Assembly (NCBI RefSeq): GCF_905196875.1
Contig: NZ_CAJJWO010000037.1
Span: 1-48,177 of the forward strand
DNA length: 48,177 nt
From: an uncultured Parabacteroides sp.
Lineage (GTDB): Bacteria > Bacteroidota > Bacteroidia > Bacteroidales > Tannerellaceae
Reading direction: 5' to 3'
Part shown: positions 8,232-16,306 of the stretch, piece after piece
How positions within the stretch are numbered: position 1 is the stretch's first letter
Layout of the letters: each line of letters starts with the position of its first letter
The notes under the pieces: model-generated
Databases searched by the model: none
What the model saw: only the letters and a program-made list of their open reading frames with translations
What the model was told of the DNA's origin: nothing
Made by a program: the position numbers and the translations under genes

Positions 8232-9170
8232 AACAAAAAAACATATGTAATACAACTTCTAACTTCCCCACAAGCCCGACTACTCATTACACATGATGAG
8301 TATATCGCCGCCTTACTTGCCTATTTCCCTCTAGGGAATCAATCGGTATCATCCTCATTTGACGATGCAAAAACATATAAAGAATATATCACGGACGAAC
8401 TTATTCCGGTACAGGCTAAAACTACCGTTCCGCTTACCATTGATTTTTCTTCCAATGATATAGAACCCGGAACACTGGCCTATCATCGCATCAAAGGATT
8501 GATAACAGCCGATAGTTGCTGGTATTTCTCCAGCAAACAATTCGAACAGGATTTATTACAAGCCGAAGATAACCCGAACATCACATGCCATTTTCTTCAT
8601 ATAAGTTCTGGAGGGGGCGAAGCCTGGTATCTCGACCGTTTGTCGGAGACCATGCGTGCCCTCTCCAAACCTATCTACTGCTTCGTCGAAAAATTATGCG
8701 GATCAGCAGCTTATTATATAGGTAGTCACGGAGCAATACTAAAAGCACTCACTCAAAACGATATTATAGGTTGTATCGGTTCTATGATCGGCTTTTGGGA
8801 TATTGATCCTTATTTCGAATCGCTCGGTTTCAAGAAGATAGAGGAATATGCCCGTATCTCCGACCTAAAGAATAAGAAGTACAACAACCTGAAGGCCGGG
8901 AAACCACAGCAATACATAGACGAAGAGTTGGAACCTTTGGCAGAACAATTCCGCACAGAAGTTCGAGCTTCCCGTCCGACACTTGCAAGTTTGGAACTGG
9001 ATCATCCTGCCTTGCGTGGAGAAACATTTGATGCAACACATGCCATAGATGCCGGACTTATCGACGGCATAGTTACATTCAATGAAGCCCTGACCGAAGC
9101 CCACGAACTTGGCCAGAAATGGAGCGAATCCCGCAAACAACAACGAAACAGAGTTCTTTCATTAATTTAA
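8229..9170 (+). CDS. Prohead protease, S49/SppA-like serine peptidase
   Basis: This 313-residue protein has the ClpP/crotonase-type fold signature of S49 peptidases: a Gly-rich oxyanion segment SSGGGEA (about 126-132), then CGSAAYYIG with Ser159 as the expected nucleophile. Lys214, in SDLKNKKY about 55 residues later, is the likely general base, as in SppA's Ser/Lys dyad. In phages this enzyme matures the prohead by cutting the scaffold or capsid N-terminus. It lies 11 nt upstream of the capsid gene, which has a scaffold-like N-terminus. It is the first gene of the head operon behind late promoter 1. Confidence 0.85.
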   Translation: MNKKTYVIQLLTSPQARLLITHDEYIAALLAYFPLGNQSVSSSFDDAKTYKEYITDELIPVQAKTTVPLTIDFSSNDIEPGTLAYHRIKGLITADSCWYFSSKQFEQDLLQAEDNPNITCHFLHISSGGGEAWYLDRLSETMRALSKPIYCFVEKLCGSAAYYIGSHGAILKALTQNDIIGCIGSMIGFWDIDPYFESLGFKKIEEYARISDLKNKKYNNLKAGKPQQYIDEELEPLAEQFRTEVRASRPTLASLELDHPALRGETFDATHAIDAGLIDGIVTFNEALTEAHELGQKWSESRKQQRNRVLSLI

Positions 9171-9181
9171 TAAATACAAGT

Positions 9182-11233
9182 ATGAATTTCAAAGACAAAC
9201 TTTTAGCAGTCCTTACCGGCCTTGGATTAATCGACAAAGCGAAATCCAACACGTTGGTAGATGATGACTGGAAAAATATCGAGGCTTCTTTCAAAGAGAA
9301 GTACGGTATGTCCATCACCGATGCCATGCAGGAAGCTCAGGCTGCGGATACATTGAATGCAGAACGCAATGCCGCTCTGGCAATTATCAATACATCCGAA
9401 GTCCGCCAGTCGGAGGCAGAAAATAGTACAGCAACTACAACGGACGGAACCGCAACGGTAGATATCCAACCCGGTAATGACAACCAGCCACAGTCGCTTG
9501 TGACCAGCGTACAGTCGTTAGTGACCGCTTTGAATACCTCCAACAAAGAAAACGCCGAACTCCGCCGTTCATTAACAACGATGGCTGCCAAGGCGGTAGA
9601 TGACAATCCGCAAACAGTAATCAAAAAACAACTCACCGTGTTTGGACCAGGTACAACGGCAACCCATCTGTTCGGTATCGAACATCCATTGTTCGATATG
9701 CAAAAACGTTGGAACATCATTGCCAACAATACGGCTTATGCCACACTGCATACAGCCGATGAAGATACGGACGGTATATCTTTCCGTACCGAAGTACGCA
9801 ACTATGGTAAATCACTGGCTGCTCGCTACGCTTTCTTGAAAAACAACAACCTGTTGATTCCGGAAAAACTGAATTCCGGTTTCACCAACGATTTTTCAGA
9901 ATTGAAAGATGCCGGATTAGGTGACCAATATGTGATTATGCGCCAGGATGCCTTGATCGCCCGGATCATCGTCTTACAGAACGTGTACGACCTCTATCCC
10001 CGCCGCTATGGTGTTCAGGACCGAGAGTTAATGACCAATGCCTTCTTTACCGAAATTTCTCAGGCTTACCAAGTTGGTGAAGTTTGGAAAGGCAGTATGG
10101 ATCTGCAACCTGAAATGGGCTATGTGGATGATGCAATGGCAAAAGTCAAATTCGGTCCGCTCAAAGAGATAGAACGTAAATATATCGGTTATTTGAATAC
10201 CGATGGTTCCGATCCAATCAAATGGGGCATGATTGAGTGGCAATTATTGCAAATCTACACCCAGATGGTAAGCGAACAGAACCGCCGCCGTATCCGCGGT
10301 TGTTATGTAAAACCGGAAGCCGGCAAACCAGGCAGCTACCTGAACTCATCCACTGGTCTGATCTACACCTTAGTTCGCTACATGCACGAAAACACCCTGC
10401 TGCCCCACTCCGACGAAACGTATAACGACTACTCGGAAACAACCTTCCTGGAAGCCGTTATCGAATTTGTGAAAGATGTGAAAGCTACCCTGGACGAAGA
10501 TATTGACCTCGAAGGTTTTGCCATCTACTTGAATAAGAATCACCGCGACTGGTGGATCGCCAACTGCCGCACCAAATACGGTAAGGACCTCGACTTCACC
10601 GGCCCGATGAGCTACGTTAATGTGGTTCCGGATATGGGTATCCCCATCAAATGGGTTCCAAACATGGGACAAAGCAAGCTGATCCACCTCCAGGAACCGG
10701 GCAACCTCCAATGTCTGGAATTCGTTCCGGGCGAAATGCTGGCATTCAAATTGCAGGAATTTATGGAAATGGTCATGGCATGGTCTACCTGGAAGGAAGG
10801 CTTCACCGCCAGCTTCATCGGTCGCCATTTCTCTACTCCGGCAGAATTGACAGCCAACAATTACAGCCTGCAACGCCTGTTCTGTAACAAACCGTCTACA
10901 ACAGTAGATGCCGACGCTACAACGATTGCTTGCGGCAATCAGTTCTGGTTTGTGACTTCTGCCAACACAGCAGCCAAGGCATTGACCGACATTACAGGAG
11001 CTAAGAAAGGAGTTGTCTACCTGATCGAGTGTGGATCTGTAACAAACTCAACCAGCATTACCAAGAGCGGAAAGTTTGCCGGCATCACAGCCGCCTATAC
11101 CCCTACAAAGGTAGGCGATTACATCATGGTAACACTCAACAGCGAGGGCAACTTTATCGAACTGGAGCGCCGAGTAAACGGTGTTCGGTCTATCAATAAA
11201 GACTTACAACCGAACATTCCGGGTGCACGCTGA
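9182..11233 (+). CDS. Major capsid protein with scaffold-like N-terminus and C-terminal beta-domain
   Basis: The start is ATG 9182, because the longer frame from 9119 would overlap the protease by 52 nt. The 683-residue product has three parts. Residues 1-160 are polar, helical and Gln/Asn/Thr-rich, like a scaffold domain removed by the adjacent protease. The middle 400 residues begin near 'FGIEHPLFDMQKRW' and look like a capsid core. The last 90 residues form a Thr/Gly-rich beta-domain ending in 'NFIELERRVNG'. Identification rests on size, position after a prohead protease and this composition; no motif proves the HK97 fold. The C-terminal domain resembles the ends of other virion proteins here. 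Confidence 0.75.
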   Translation: MNFKDKLLAVLTGLGLIDKAKSNTLVDDDWKNIEASFKEKYGMSITDAMQEAQAADTLNAERNAALAIINTSEVRQSEAENSTATTTDGTATVDIQPGNDNQPQSLVTSVQSLVTALNTSNKENAELRRSLTTMAAKAVDDNPQTVIKKQLTVFGPGTTATHLFGIEHPLFDMQKRWNIIANNTAYATLHTADEDTDGISFRTEVRNYGKSLAARYAFLKNNNLLIPEKLNSGFTNDFSELKDAGLGDQYVIMRQDALIARIIVLQNVYDLYPRRYGVQDRELMTNAFFTEISQAYQVGEVWKGSMDLQPEMGYVDDAMAKVKFGPLKEIERKYIGYLNTDGSDPIKWGMIEWQLLQIYTQMVSEQNRRRIRGCYVKPEAGKPGSYLNSSTGLIYTLVRYMHENTLLPHSDETYNDYSETTFLEAVIEFVKDVKATLDEDIDLEGFAIYLNKNHRDWWIANCRTKYGKDLDFTGPMSYVNVVPDMGIPIKWVPNMGQSKLIHLQEPGNLQCLEFVPGEMLAFKLQEFMEMVMAWSTWKEGFTASFIGRHFSTPAELTANNYSLQRLFCNKPSTTVDADATTIACGNQFWFVTSANTAAKALTDITGAKKGVVYLIECGSVTNSTSITKSGKFAGITAAYTPTKVGDYIMVTLNSEGNFIELERRVNGVRSINKDLQPNIPGAR

Positions 11234-11259
11234 TCTTTTTGTTCATAGTTTCTTTATAA

Positions 11260-11284
11260 GGAGTCCGGGAGCAATCCCGGCTCC
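11260..11284 (+). terminator. Hairpin between capsid and next structural gene
   Basis: GGAG-T-CCGGG (11260-11269) pairs with CCCGG-CTCC (11276-11284) around an AGCAAT loop, with one bulge. It is followed by CTATTTTCC rather than a clean T-run. A weak terminator, or an mRNA-stabilising hairpin keeping capsid message abundant, are both plausible. Confidence 0.45.
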
Positions 11285-11315
11285 CTATTTTCCAAATCAT
11301 TAAAAAATTACAGTT

Positions 11316-12329
11316 ATGCAAAAAAAGAAAGTTCTTTCCTATATAGCAGACCAAAAACGAGCATTCAAGGCACGTCGTGCTTTGCAACTCAAATTTTTCC
11401 TGTGTCTGATGCTATTGTTCGCATCCGTATCAACGATATCCGCTATCACCTCTCCGGACGATGCCAAAGTATCAACCGAAATCGTAGTAGGCACAACAAT
11501 GGCCAGTATGATGGCAATCGGCAGTATTGACGATGTAGCCGATAAAGAAGTAGCCGGTGAATCCATCGCCTACAAAGTATGGTTGATAGAAACCAAACAG
11601 TTAGACGGTTCACGTTCATTCCCTATCCCAAACGCGTCCAGGGAGGTTTCGTCGCTCCCTATGCTCGACGGCGAGTATATGCATTACTTCGAGGCCCACG
11701 ATATCCCGACATACACCAGTTCAGGGGAAAAAGGCGACCTTACTATTTCGAGCACGAACACCTTGACTATTATCATGGGCGGTGTACGAGATCAGCTTCT
11801 AAAATTCATTGAAGAAAAGGCCGGTTGTAAATTTCTCATTATTTTTCAGGAATGCGAGTCTAACAATCGGTTTATTCTGGGTAATCCCTGCAAACCGATG
11901 GTACTTAAATCCTTCAACCTAAAGAATGACAAAGAAAACCGTTCCGTTACCTTTACCTTCGAGAACAAATCTATCAAGCAATATCATAAGTATGTAGGCG
12001 ATATCATTGTGAAAGATGCCGTCACCATCACCGCCGGAGCAACAGCCTTGGCTACCCAACCGGGAGTCAACACGTATAAAATACCGAACGGATCATCAGC
12101 TACCTACGCTCTCGCTACCGTATCAGGTCTGACCGCTTCCGACAAAGGCCGTACCATCACTTTGGTAGGAACCGGATCTGATAAAGCCGCCACAGTAGCC
12201 GACAATACATCTTTCGTCCTGGAAGACGGAGCCACCTGGACGGCAAAAGCCGGATCGCAAATATCCTTCCGGGTGTTGGACTCTACGACATTAGTAGAAA
12301 TTCAAGGTTCACGCGTACAAACAGCATAG
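11316..12329 (+). CDS. Virion structural protein, probably major tail (tube) protein
   Basis: This 337-residue protein follows the capsid gene. Residues about 100-230 are rich in beta-strand patterns (LLKFIEEKAGCKFLIIF, RSVTFTFENKS, YHKYVGDI) typical of tail-tube or other ring-forming structural proteins. The C-terminal 100 residues form a Thr/Ala/Gly beta-domain ending in 'LVEIQGSR', similar to the capsid's end. Oddly, residues about 18-44 (basic stretch, then KFFLCLMLLFASVSTISA) look like a Sec signal peptide, unusual for a cytoplasmic virion subunit. The next gene starts 3 nt later. A head decoration or accessory capsid protein is the alternative. Confidence 0.6.
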   Translation: MQKKKVLSYIADQKRAFKARRALQLKFFLCLMLLFASVSTISAITSPDDAKVSTEIVVGTTMASMMAIGSIDDVADKEVAGESIAYKVWLIETKQLDGSRSFPIPNASREVSSLPMLDGEYMHYFEAHDIPTYTSSGEKGDLTISSTNTLTIIMGGVRDQLLKFIEEKAGCKFLIIFQECESNNRFILGNPCKPMVLKSFNLKNDKENRSVTFTFENKSIKQYHKYVGDIIVKDAVTITAGATALATQPGVNTYKIPNGSSATYALATVSGLTASDKGRTITLVGTGSDKAATVADNTSFVLEDGATWTAKAGSQISFRVLDSTTLVEIQGSRVQTA

Positions 12330-12332
12330 CCC

Positions 12333-12953
12333 ATGTATAGCATAAAACAAAAAATGAAGCTCCTTCGGGAGCTTCTTAATTCGGAACATGCCGAGGCCGA
12401 CCTTCGTCTGCTTCGTGAGGTATCACCCCAGAACGATCTGCTCCGTTCTCCCATCGTCAATGCCGCCCGCTCTGCAGAAAAGATCCTGTACACCCTCTTA
12501 GACCAGACAACAGCCGAAAAGATCCGTCTGAACCGTCGTGCCGCAGAAAATAAACAGCAACCGGAAAACGAACAGCAAAATGAAAACGATAAAGAAAAAC
12601 AACCGGCCGACACCGATACCGGACAACCGGCAGTTTCGGAGCAACCCCAAGGAGATACTCCGGATCATTCCGGAGAAGATAATCCGGACGGAGATGCCGA
12701 CAAAGCTGATGTAACCCAGCAATTAGAGGATACTAAGGAAGAATTGGAGAATACCCAGTCTGAACTGGAAGAGACTCAGGAAACGTTAGAAGATACCCAA
12801 GCCGAACTGGAAGCTGCAAAAGAAGCATTGGACGCTGAAAAAAAAAGCGAACCCGCCACGGCATCAGCTCCATCAAACACCAGAAAGAAGACGAGTACCC
12901 GCAAATCGACTGGAAAAACATCTTCGACAAAAACGTCCAAATCGCGACGCTGA
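12333..12953 (+). CDS. Hydrophilic coiled-coil protein, 0-frame of a probable frameshift pair
   Basis: This encodes 206 residues. Residues 1-65 are helical (MYSIKQKMKLLRELL...). Residues 70-125 are low-complexity Gln/Glu/Asp/Pro. Residues 130-168 are a heptad-like run of 'LEDTKEELENTQSEL' repeats. The end is Lys/Ser/Thr-rich. A run of nine A's at codons 169-171 (12,838-12,846) allows slipping into the -1 frame, which continues to 13,351. In many long-tailed phages, the gene after the tail-tube gene encodes a tail assembly chaperone made in two forms by frameshifting. Location and architecture fit that pattern, but the sequence itself matches no family I recognise. Confidence 0.65.
   Translation: MYSIKQKMKLLRELLNSEHAEADLRLLREVSPQNDLLRSPIVNAARSAEKILYTLLDQTTAEKIRLNRRAAENKQQPENEQQNENDKEKQPADTDTGQPAVSEQPQGDTPDHSGEDNPDGDADKADVTQQLEDTKEELENTQSELEETQETLEDTQAELEAAKEALDAEKKSEPATASAPSNTRKKTSTRKSTGKTSSTKTSKSRR
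12838..12846 (+). promoter_or_regulatory. A9 slippery site, probable -1 frameshift
   Basis: The 0-frame reads GAA AAA AAA AGC, providing an A-AAA-AAA heptamer. A -1 slip moves reading to AAG CGA and on to the stop at 13,349-13,351, giving a 339-residue fusion (171 + 168). The -1 frame is open from 12,839 and has no ATG, GTG or TTG before 12,986, yet its translation between them looks like normal protein. No clear stimulatory hairpin or internal Shine-Dalgarno was seen. RNA polymerase slippage on the A-run is the alternative mechanism. Confidence 0.65.
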
Positions 12954-12985
12954 TCTATAACGACCGCGTCAATACATGGCGTGAA

Positions 12986-13351
12986 ATGAAGGTTTTGGAT
13001 ATCGAACTCGACGATAAACCTACCGAAGTCAAGGTAGCAAAGATGGCCGAGACGCGTATCCGGAACCTTCAATGTTTCGAAGAACTTCAATCGTTCAACG
13101 ATACCGGTAAATGGGTTAATAAACACCCATTACTCATCCATTATTCCGAACGTTTCCAATTAGAAGAACTCCGACGAAAAGATCCGGAAACCTTCCTTCA
13201 AAAATACGCAGCCTGCAACCAGAATGTCAAACGATATAAGTCGTATCTGAATAATCCTAACCGTTCGGGCAATCACGAAAACGACAAAAAAAACCTGGCA
13301 AAACACCAGGAACGCAGAGTAATTTTTGAAAGTATACTACAACAAACATAA
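12986..13351 (+). CDS. Downstream (-1 frame) partner of the frameshift pair
   Basis: The first possible standard start is ATG 12,986, giving 121 residues. The same frame stays open back to 12,839, and the intervening codons encode natural-looking sequence such as DEYPQIDWKNIFDKN and ATLIYNDRVNTW. It is therefore probably translated mainly as the C-terminal part of a fusion with the 12,333 gene. The folded-looking region includes 'RNLQCFEELQSFNDTGKW' and a Lys/Asn-rich helical end. It could be the T-like domain of a tail assembly chaperone or a head-tail protein; function is unproven. The stop lies 4 nt before the next ATG. Confidence 0.65.
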   Translation: MKVLDIELDDKPTEVKVAKMAETRIRNLQCFEELQSFNDTGKWVNKHPLLIHYSERFQLEELRRKDPETFLQKYAACNQNVKRYKSYLNNPNRSGNHENDKKNLAKHQERRVIFESILQQT

Positions 13352-13355
13352 AGTC

Positions 13356-14006
13356 ATGACAACATTAGACATTATAGACAAACTGCATCCCGATATCATC
13401 CACACTTTCCTTTCCACCGGAAAGTGTAGCGGTATCCCTGAGGACGTACAGCTCTTCCTGCATCAAATGCAATGGGCCGCCGAAGTATACGAACAGGAAC
13501 GAAATATATCCAAAGCCGCCAAAACGCTGCAAACCCGTATCTTTTCCACGCAAGGCATTCGGCTGGATGTCCGTACCTGCCAGGCACGTATCTATTCCGC
13601 TATCTCCTATTTCTCAATGGACTGCAACGTAGCCACCAAAGTATGGGAAACCGACTTCGCCAACAAATACGAAGACCTGGCCTTGGAAGCAACGAAATAC
13701 GAAGACTTCCGTACCGCCAAAGCCTGTTACGATGCCGCTCGCGAATGTCGCCTGCGTGCCTCTGAAGCAGCCGACAAAGAAAGCGCCTGGGCACCGGTCT
13801 TCCTGATCTCCAACGAGGTCACGGCCGAACTGCTGGGCTTTAGCAAACGCAACCTGAAAGAAATAGCCCAAAAGAACAATAACGGTTTCTACATCAACCT
13901 GATAGACAACCTTCCTGTAGAAAAAGAAGAAAAACAACGGCTCTTGCGCGATGCTAATATCATGGATGCCGAAATCATAGAGGAGATACCAGAAGATGGA
14001 GAATAA
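13356..14006 (+). CDS. Putative terminase small subunit
   Basis: ATG 13,356 gives 216 residues; the longer TTG/ATG options at 13,326 overlap the previous gene. The protein is wholly helical in appearance. A possible HTH around residues 45-85 ('ISKAAKTLQTRIFSTQGI') is followed by long helices and an acidic tail ending in EEIPEDGE. It overlaps the large terminase by 11 nt. Small terminases recognise packaging DNA through an N-terminal HTH and sit directly upstream of the large subunit, which is the main reason for this call. Confidence 0.6.
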   Translation: MTTLDIIDKLHPDIIHTFLSTGKCSGIPEDVQLFLHQMQWAAEVYEQERNISKAAKTLQTRIFSTQGIRLDVRTCQARIYSAISYFSMDCNVATKVWETDFANKYEDLALEATKYEDFRTAKACYDAARECRLRASEAADKESAWAPVFLISNEVTAELLGFSKRNLKEIAQKNNNGFYINLIDNLPVEKEEKQRLLRDANIMDAEIIEEIPEDGE

Positions 14007-15744
14007 CACATTTCAAACCGACCGCTTCGAAGACTATTATATGAACCTGATGCAAATCCGGGCCAATGTAGTAGACGCCAATACACAGATAACCGAGGTA
14101 GCCCGTGCCGGTGGAAAGACGGAAGGCGTATTCGGCCCGCGTATTATTAAGGTAGCCAACGAGATGCCCGGAGAACTGGCCTTCCTGGTTCACAAAACCT
14201 ATACCGCCTTGTTTACCAACATCTGGCCGAATATACAAGCCTACTTCAGCCGCCCAATCATGGGAGGCCGGCGCACCATGCTGGAATACGGTATAGATTA
14301 CATTGTCGGCGAAAGTAAAATCCCTACCCATTTTTGCCGTCCACGTTACCCGATCGCTTTCCCGAAGCACAGCATCCTGTTCCGTAACGGCTTCCACCTG
14401 CAACTCGTATCGAGCGACCAGCCAGAATCCGTGGCCGGACGTTCCGGTGTGCATGCCTTCATCGAAGAGATGAAACACCAGAAAGGCGAAAAACTGAAAA
14501 GCCGCCTGTTTCCGTCCCTACGTGGATCGAGCGCCGAAATACGTGCCAGCCAATACTATCAGGGAATTACCGGCGTATCCGATACCGCCCGTGTGGACCT
14601 GGGTGAAGACAACTGGTTTGAAGAATATGAACACAATGTCAATACAGACCTGATAGAAGAGATTGTCACCGTCTCCCTGCACATCAACCAAGCACTGGCG
14701 ACCATGTATCGTGCCGATGCGCTTGCACGTGAAGAAAAGAACCCAATACTGCTGGAAAAGTTACGCCTGGATATCGAAAAACAAAAGCGAATTATCGCCC
14801 TTTGGAAACCTCGTCTGGCCGACATGCGCCGGTACGCTACCTACTACATCCGCGCCAGCTCTTTTGTGAACAAAGACATATTAGGTCCGAAGTTTTTCAA
14901 AACCCAGTTGGAAAGTCTCGACATCGACGAATTCTTGACCGCCATATGCGCCATCCGCAAAAAAGAGGTAATGGACCGTTTCTTTGCCAACTACTCACCC
15001 AAACAACATCAATTTACCGATAGTTACAAATATGCCAGCATCATGCGCCTGGATCTGAAAGAGCATTTCCGCCTGACCGCCTTTTACCTGAAGTATTACG
15101 ATCCGCGCGAAGAAATCCTCCTAGGCTACGACCCTGGTCATTTCTCCAGTGTGGTAGCTGCTCAGGAACGTAAGCAAGGTACAGAACTCCGCGTCTTAAA
15201 AGAGTTCACTTGCTACTACCCACAGCAACAGCCGGAACTGGCCACCGCCATTCATGAGTTCTTCGGCTCCGATGCCAAGAACAAACACATCCGCCTGTAC
15301 TACGACCGTGCCGGTAACAAAAAGAAAGAAGACTTCGAGCAAATAACCACAGATGCCAAGATATTAAAAAGGGAATTAGAGAGTTACGGTTTTTCAGTTG
15401 AACTGATGAATGAAGGACAAAGCACGATCTACTACTGGATGCAGTTCAAACTGTTGCTGCTTATTTTCGGAGAACAATCCAATTCATTCCCACGCGTATT
15501 AGTAGATGAAAACGAATGCCCGAACTTATGCAGTTCCATCATGTTGTCTCCCCGAAAGAAAACCGACGGCCGTATCGAGTTAGACAAGACAAGTGAAAAG
15601 AAAGTCCCCATCAAGTATCAGGCCGGGTTGACAACACAGCTTCCGTCCGCGCTCATTTACCTGCTACATGGCCTATACTACGAACGTATGCCTAGCGAAT
15701 ATAGCGCAATACCGGATGATTTACCCGACAATATGATGCTATAA
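13996..15744 (+). CDS. Terminase large subunit (packaging ATPase-nuclease)
   Basis: This 582-residue protein has a Walker A-like motif ARAGGKT (Lys41, Thr42). The Walker B/catalytic segment is GVHAFIEEM with Glu157/Glu158. The C-terminal RNase H-like nuclease begins at LLGYDPGHFSS, where Asp379 is the expected first metal ligand. It drives ATP-dependent packaging of concatemeric DNA into the prohead through the portal. The gene follows the putative small subunit. Unusually, both lie downstream of the protease and capsid genes instead of before them. Codon usage is GC-richer than in the tail and cargo genes. The stop is followed by a 253-nt noncoding gap. Confidence 0.88.
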   Translation: MENNTFQTDRFEDYYMNLMQIRANVVDANTQITEVARAGGKTEGVFGPRIIKVANEMPGELAFLVHKTYTALFTNIWPNIQAYFSRPIMGGRRTMLEYGIDYIVGESKIPTHFCRPRYPIAFPKHSILFRNGFHLQLVSSDQPESVAGRSGVHAFIEEMKHQKGEKLKSRLFPSLRGSSAEIRASQYYQGITGVSDTARVDLGEDNWFEEYEHNVNTDLIEEIVTVSLHINQALATMYRADALAREEKNPILLEKLRLDIEKQKRIIALWKPRLADMRRYATYYIRASSFVNKDILGPKFFKTQLESLDIDEFLTAICAIRKKEVMDRFFANYSPKQHQFTDSYKYASIMRLDLKEHFRLTAFYLKYYDPREEILLGYDPGHFSSVVAAQERKQGTELRVLKEFTCYYPQQQPELATAIHEFFGSDAKNKHIRLYYDRAGNKKKEDFEQITTDAKILKRELESYGFSVELMNEGQSTIYYWMQFKLLLLIFGEQSNSFPRVLVDENECPNLCSSIMLSPRKKTDGRIELDKTSEKKVPIKYQAGLTTQLPSALIYLLHGLYYERMPSEYSAIPDDLPDNMML

Positions 15745-15958
15745 ACCTTCTCCCGGGATATAATAATAGTTGTTTCACCCTATAATAATAGCCTGTTTTG
15801 GAAATGAAAATGCACCTATATAACTGAAAGACAGTGATGGTATTCCCCTAAAATTAAAAAAGACTTTTCGCAAAAAGCTTCTGTTTTACGCCACCGCTGA
15901 GTTTTCGACTTGTGTTGCACTCTCCCGGTCGGTCCGGAAAATATGACAGAGGGACCCG

Positions 15959-15994
15959 TGTCCTTTCCCTCTCCCGCTCGCCCGCGTACATTTG
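15959..15994 (+). promoter_or_regulatory. Late promoter 2 (portal operon)
   Basis: TGTCCTTTCC at 15,959-15,968, 18 nt, then a perfect -7 box TACATTTG at 15,987-15,994. The predicted start of transcription is at or within a few bases of the ATG at 15,998. In the upstream part of the gap (15,745-15,958) I see only two TATAATAATAG copies (near 15,757 and 15,780) and a short CTTTT-cgc-AAAAG dyad, nothing else I can name. Confidence 0.7.
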
Positions 15995-15997
15995 GGC

Positions 15998-16306
15998 ATG
16001 GAAACGATTACAGGCCTGCACGCATTGCAATGGGCACGGGAGCTATCGAAGCTACCCGATGGATGCTTCACTATTGCCTTCTATCCTTACTCTAAGGCAA
16101 GGGGAAAGGCATCAGCCAAGCTGGTAACCAAGGCAGGATGCAAGTATAGGGCACAGCTACCACAGGAGCGCTTTCGGGTGGATAGCGACAACCTGTTCCT
16201 GTTCTCCGATGCAGATGGCAACCCAAAGTCATGCTACCGCATACTGATCCGGTACATGGGGTTTCCGCAAGATGGATTTAAACTACATAAGATAGATTGG
16301 CTATGA
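15998..16306 (+). CDS. Conserved small phage protein upstream of portal
   Basis: ATG 15,998 (METITGL...) is preferred over 15,992 because similar Bacteroides phage proteins that I recall begin this way. The 102-residue product has the pattern 'cftiaFYPYSkargkAS', then 'CKYRAQLPqERFrVDSDN' and 'YRILIRYMGFPQD'. That suggests a compact beta-rich protein, possibly a virion or head-completion component. Its function is not known to me. It ends in an ATGA overlap with the portal gene. The start lies only 4 nt from the -7 box, so the mRNA may be leaderless. Confidence 0.65.
   Translation: METITGLHALQWARELSKLPDGCFTIAFYPYSKARGKASAKLVTKAGCKYRAQLPQERFRVDSDNLFLFSDADGNPKSCYRILIRYMGFPQDGFKLHKIDWL

Noticed and set aside
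10370..10873. 167-codon antisense frame in the capsid gene
   Set aside because: It shadows a highly biased coding gene on the opposite strand, with no promoter or natural protein composition.
11260..11284. Hairpin after capsid as a strict operon end
   Set aside because: It lacks a T-run and no new promoter of either type was found before 11,316, so transcription probably continues.
15886..16127. Several short frames on both strands around the portal-operon promoter
   Set aside because: They overlap the late promoter or the 15,998 gene and have Arg/Pro-rich, non-natural compositions.
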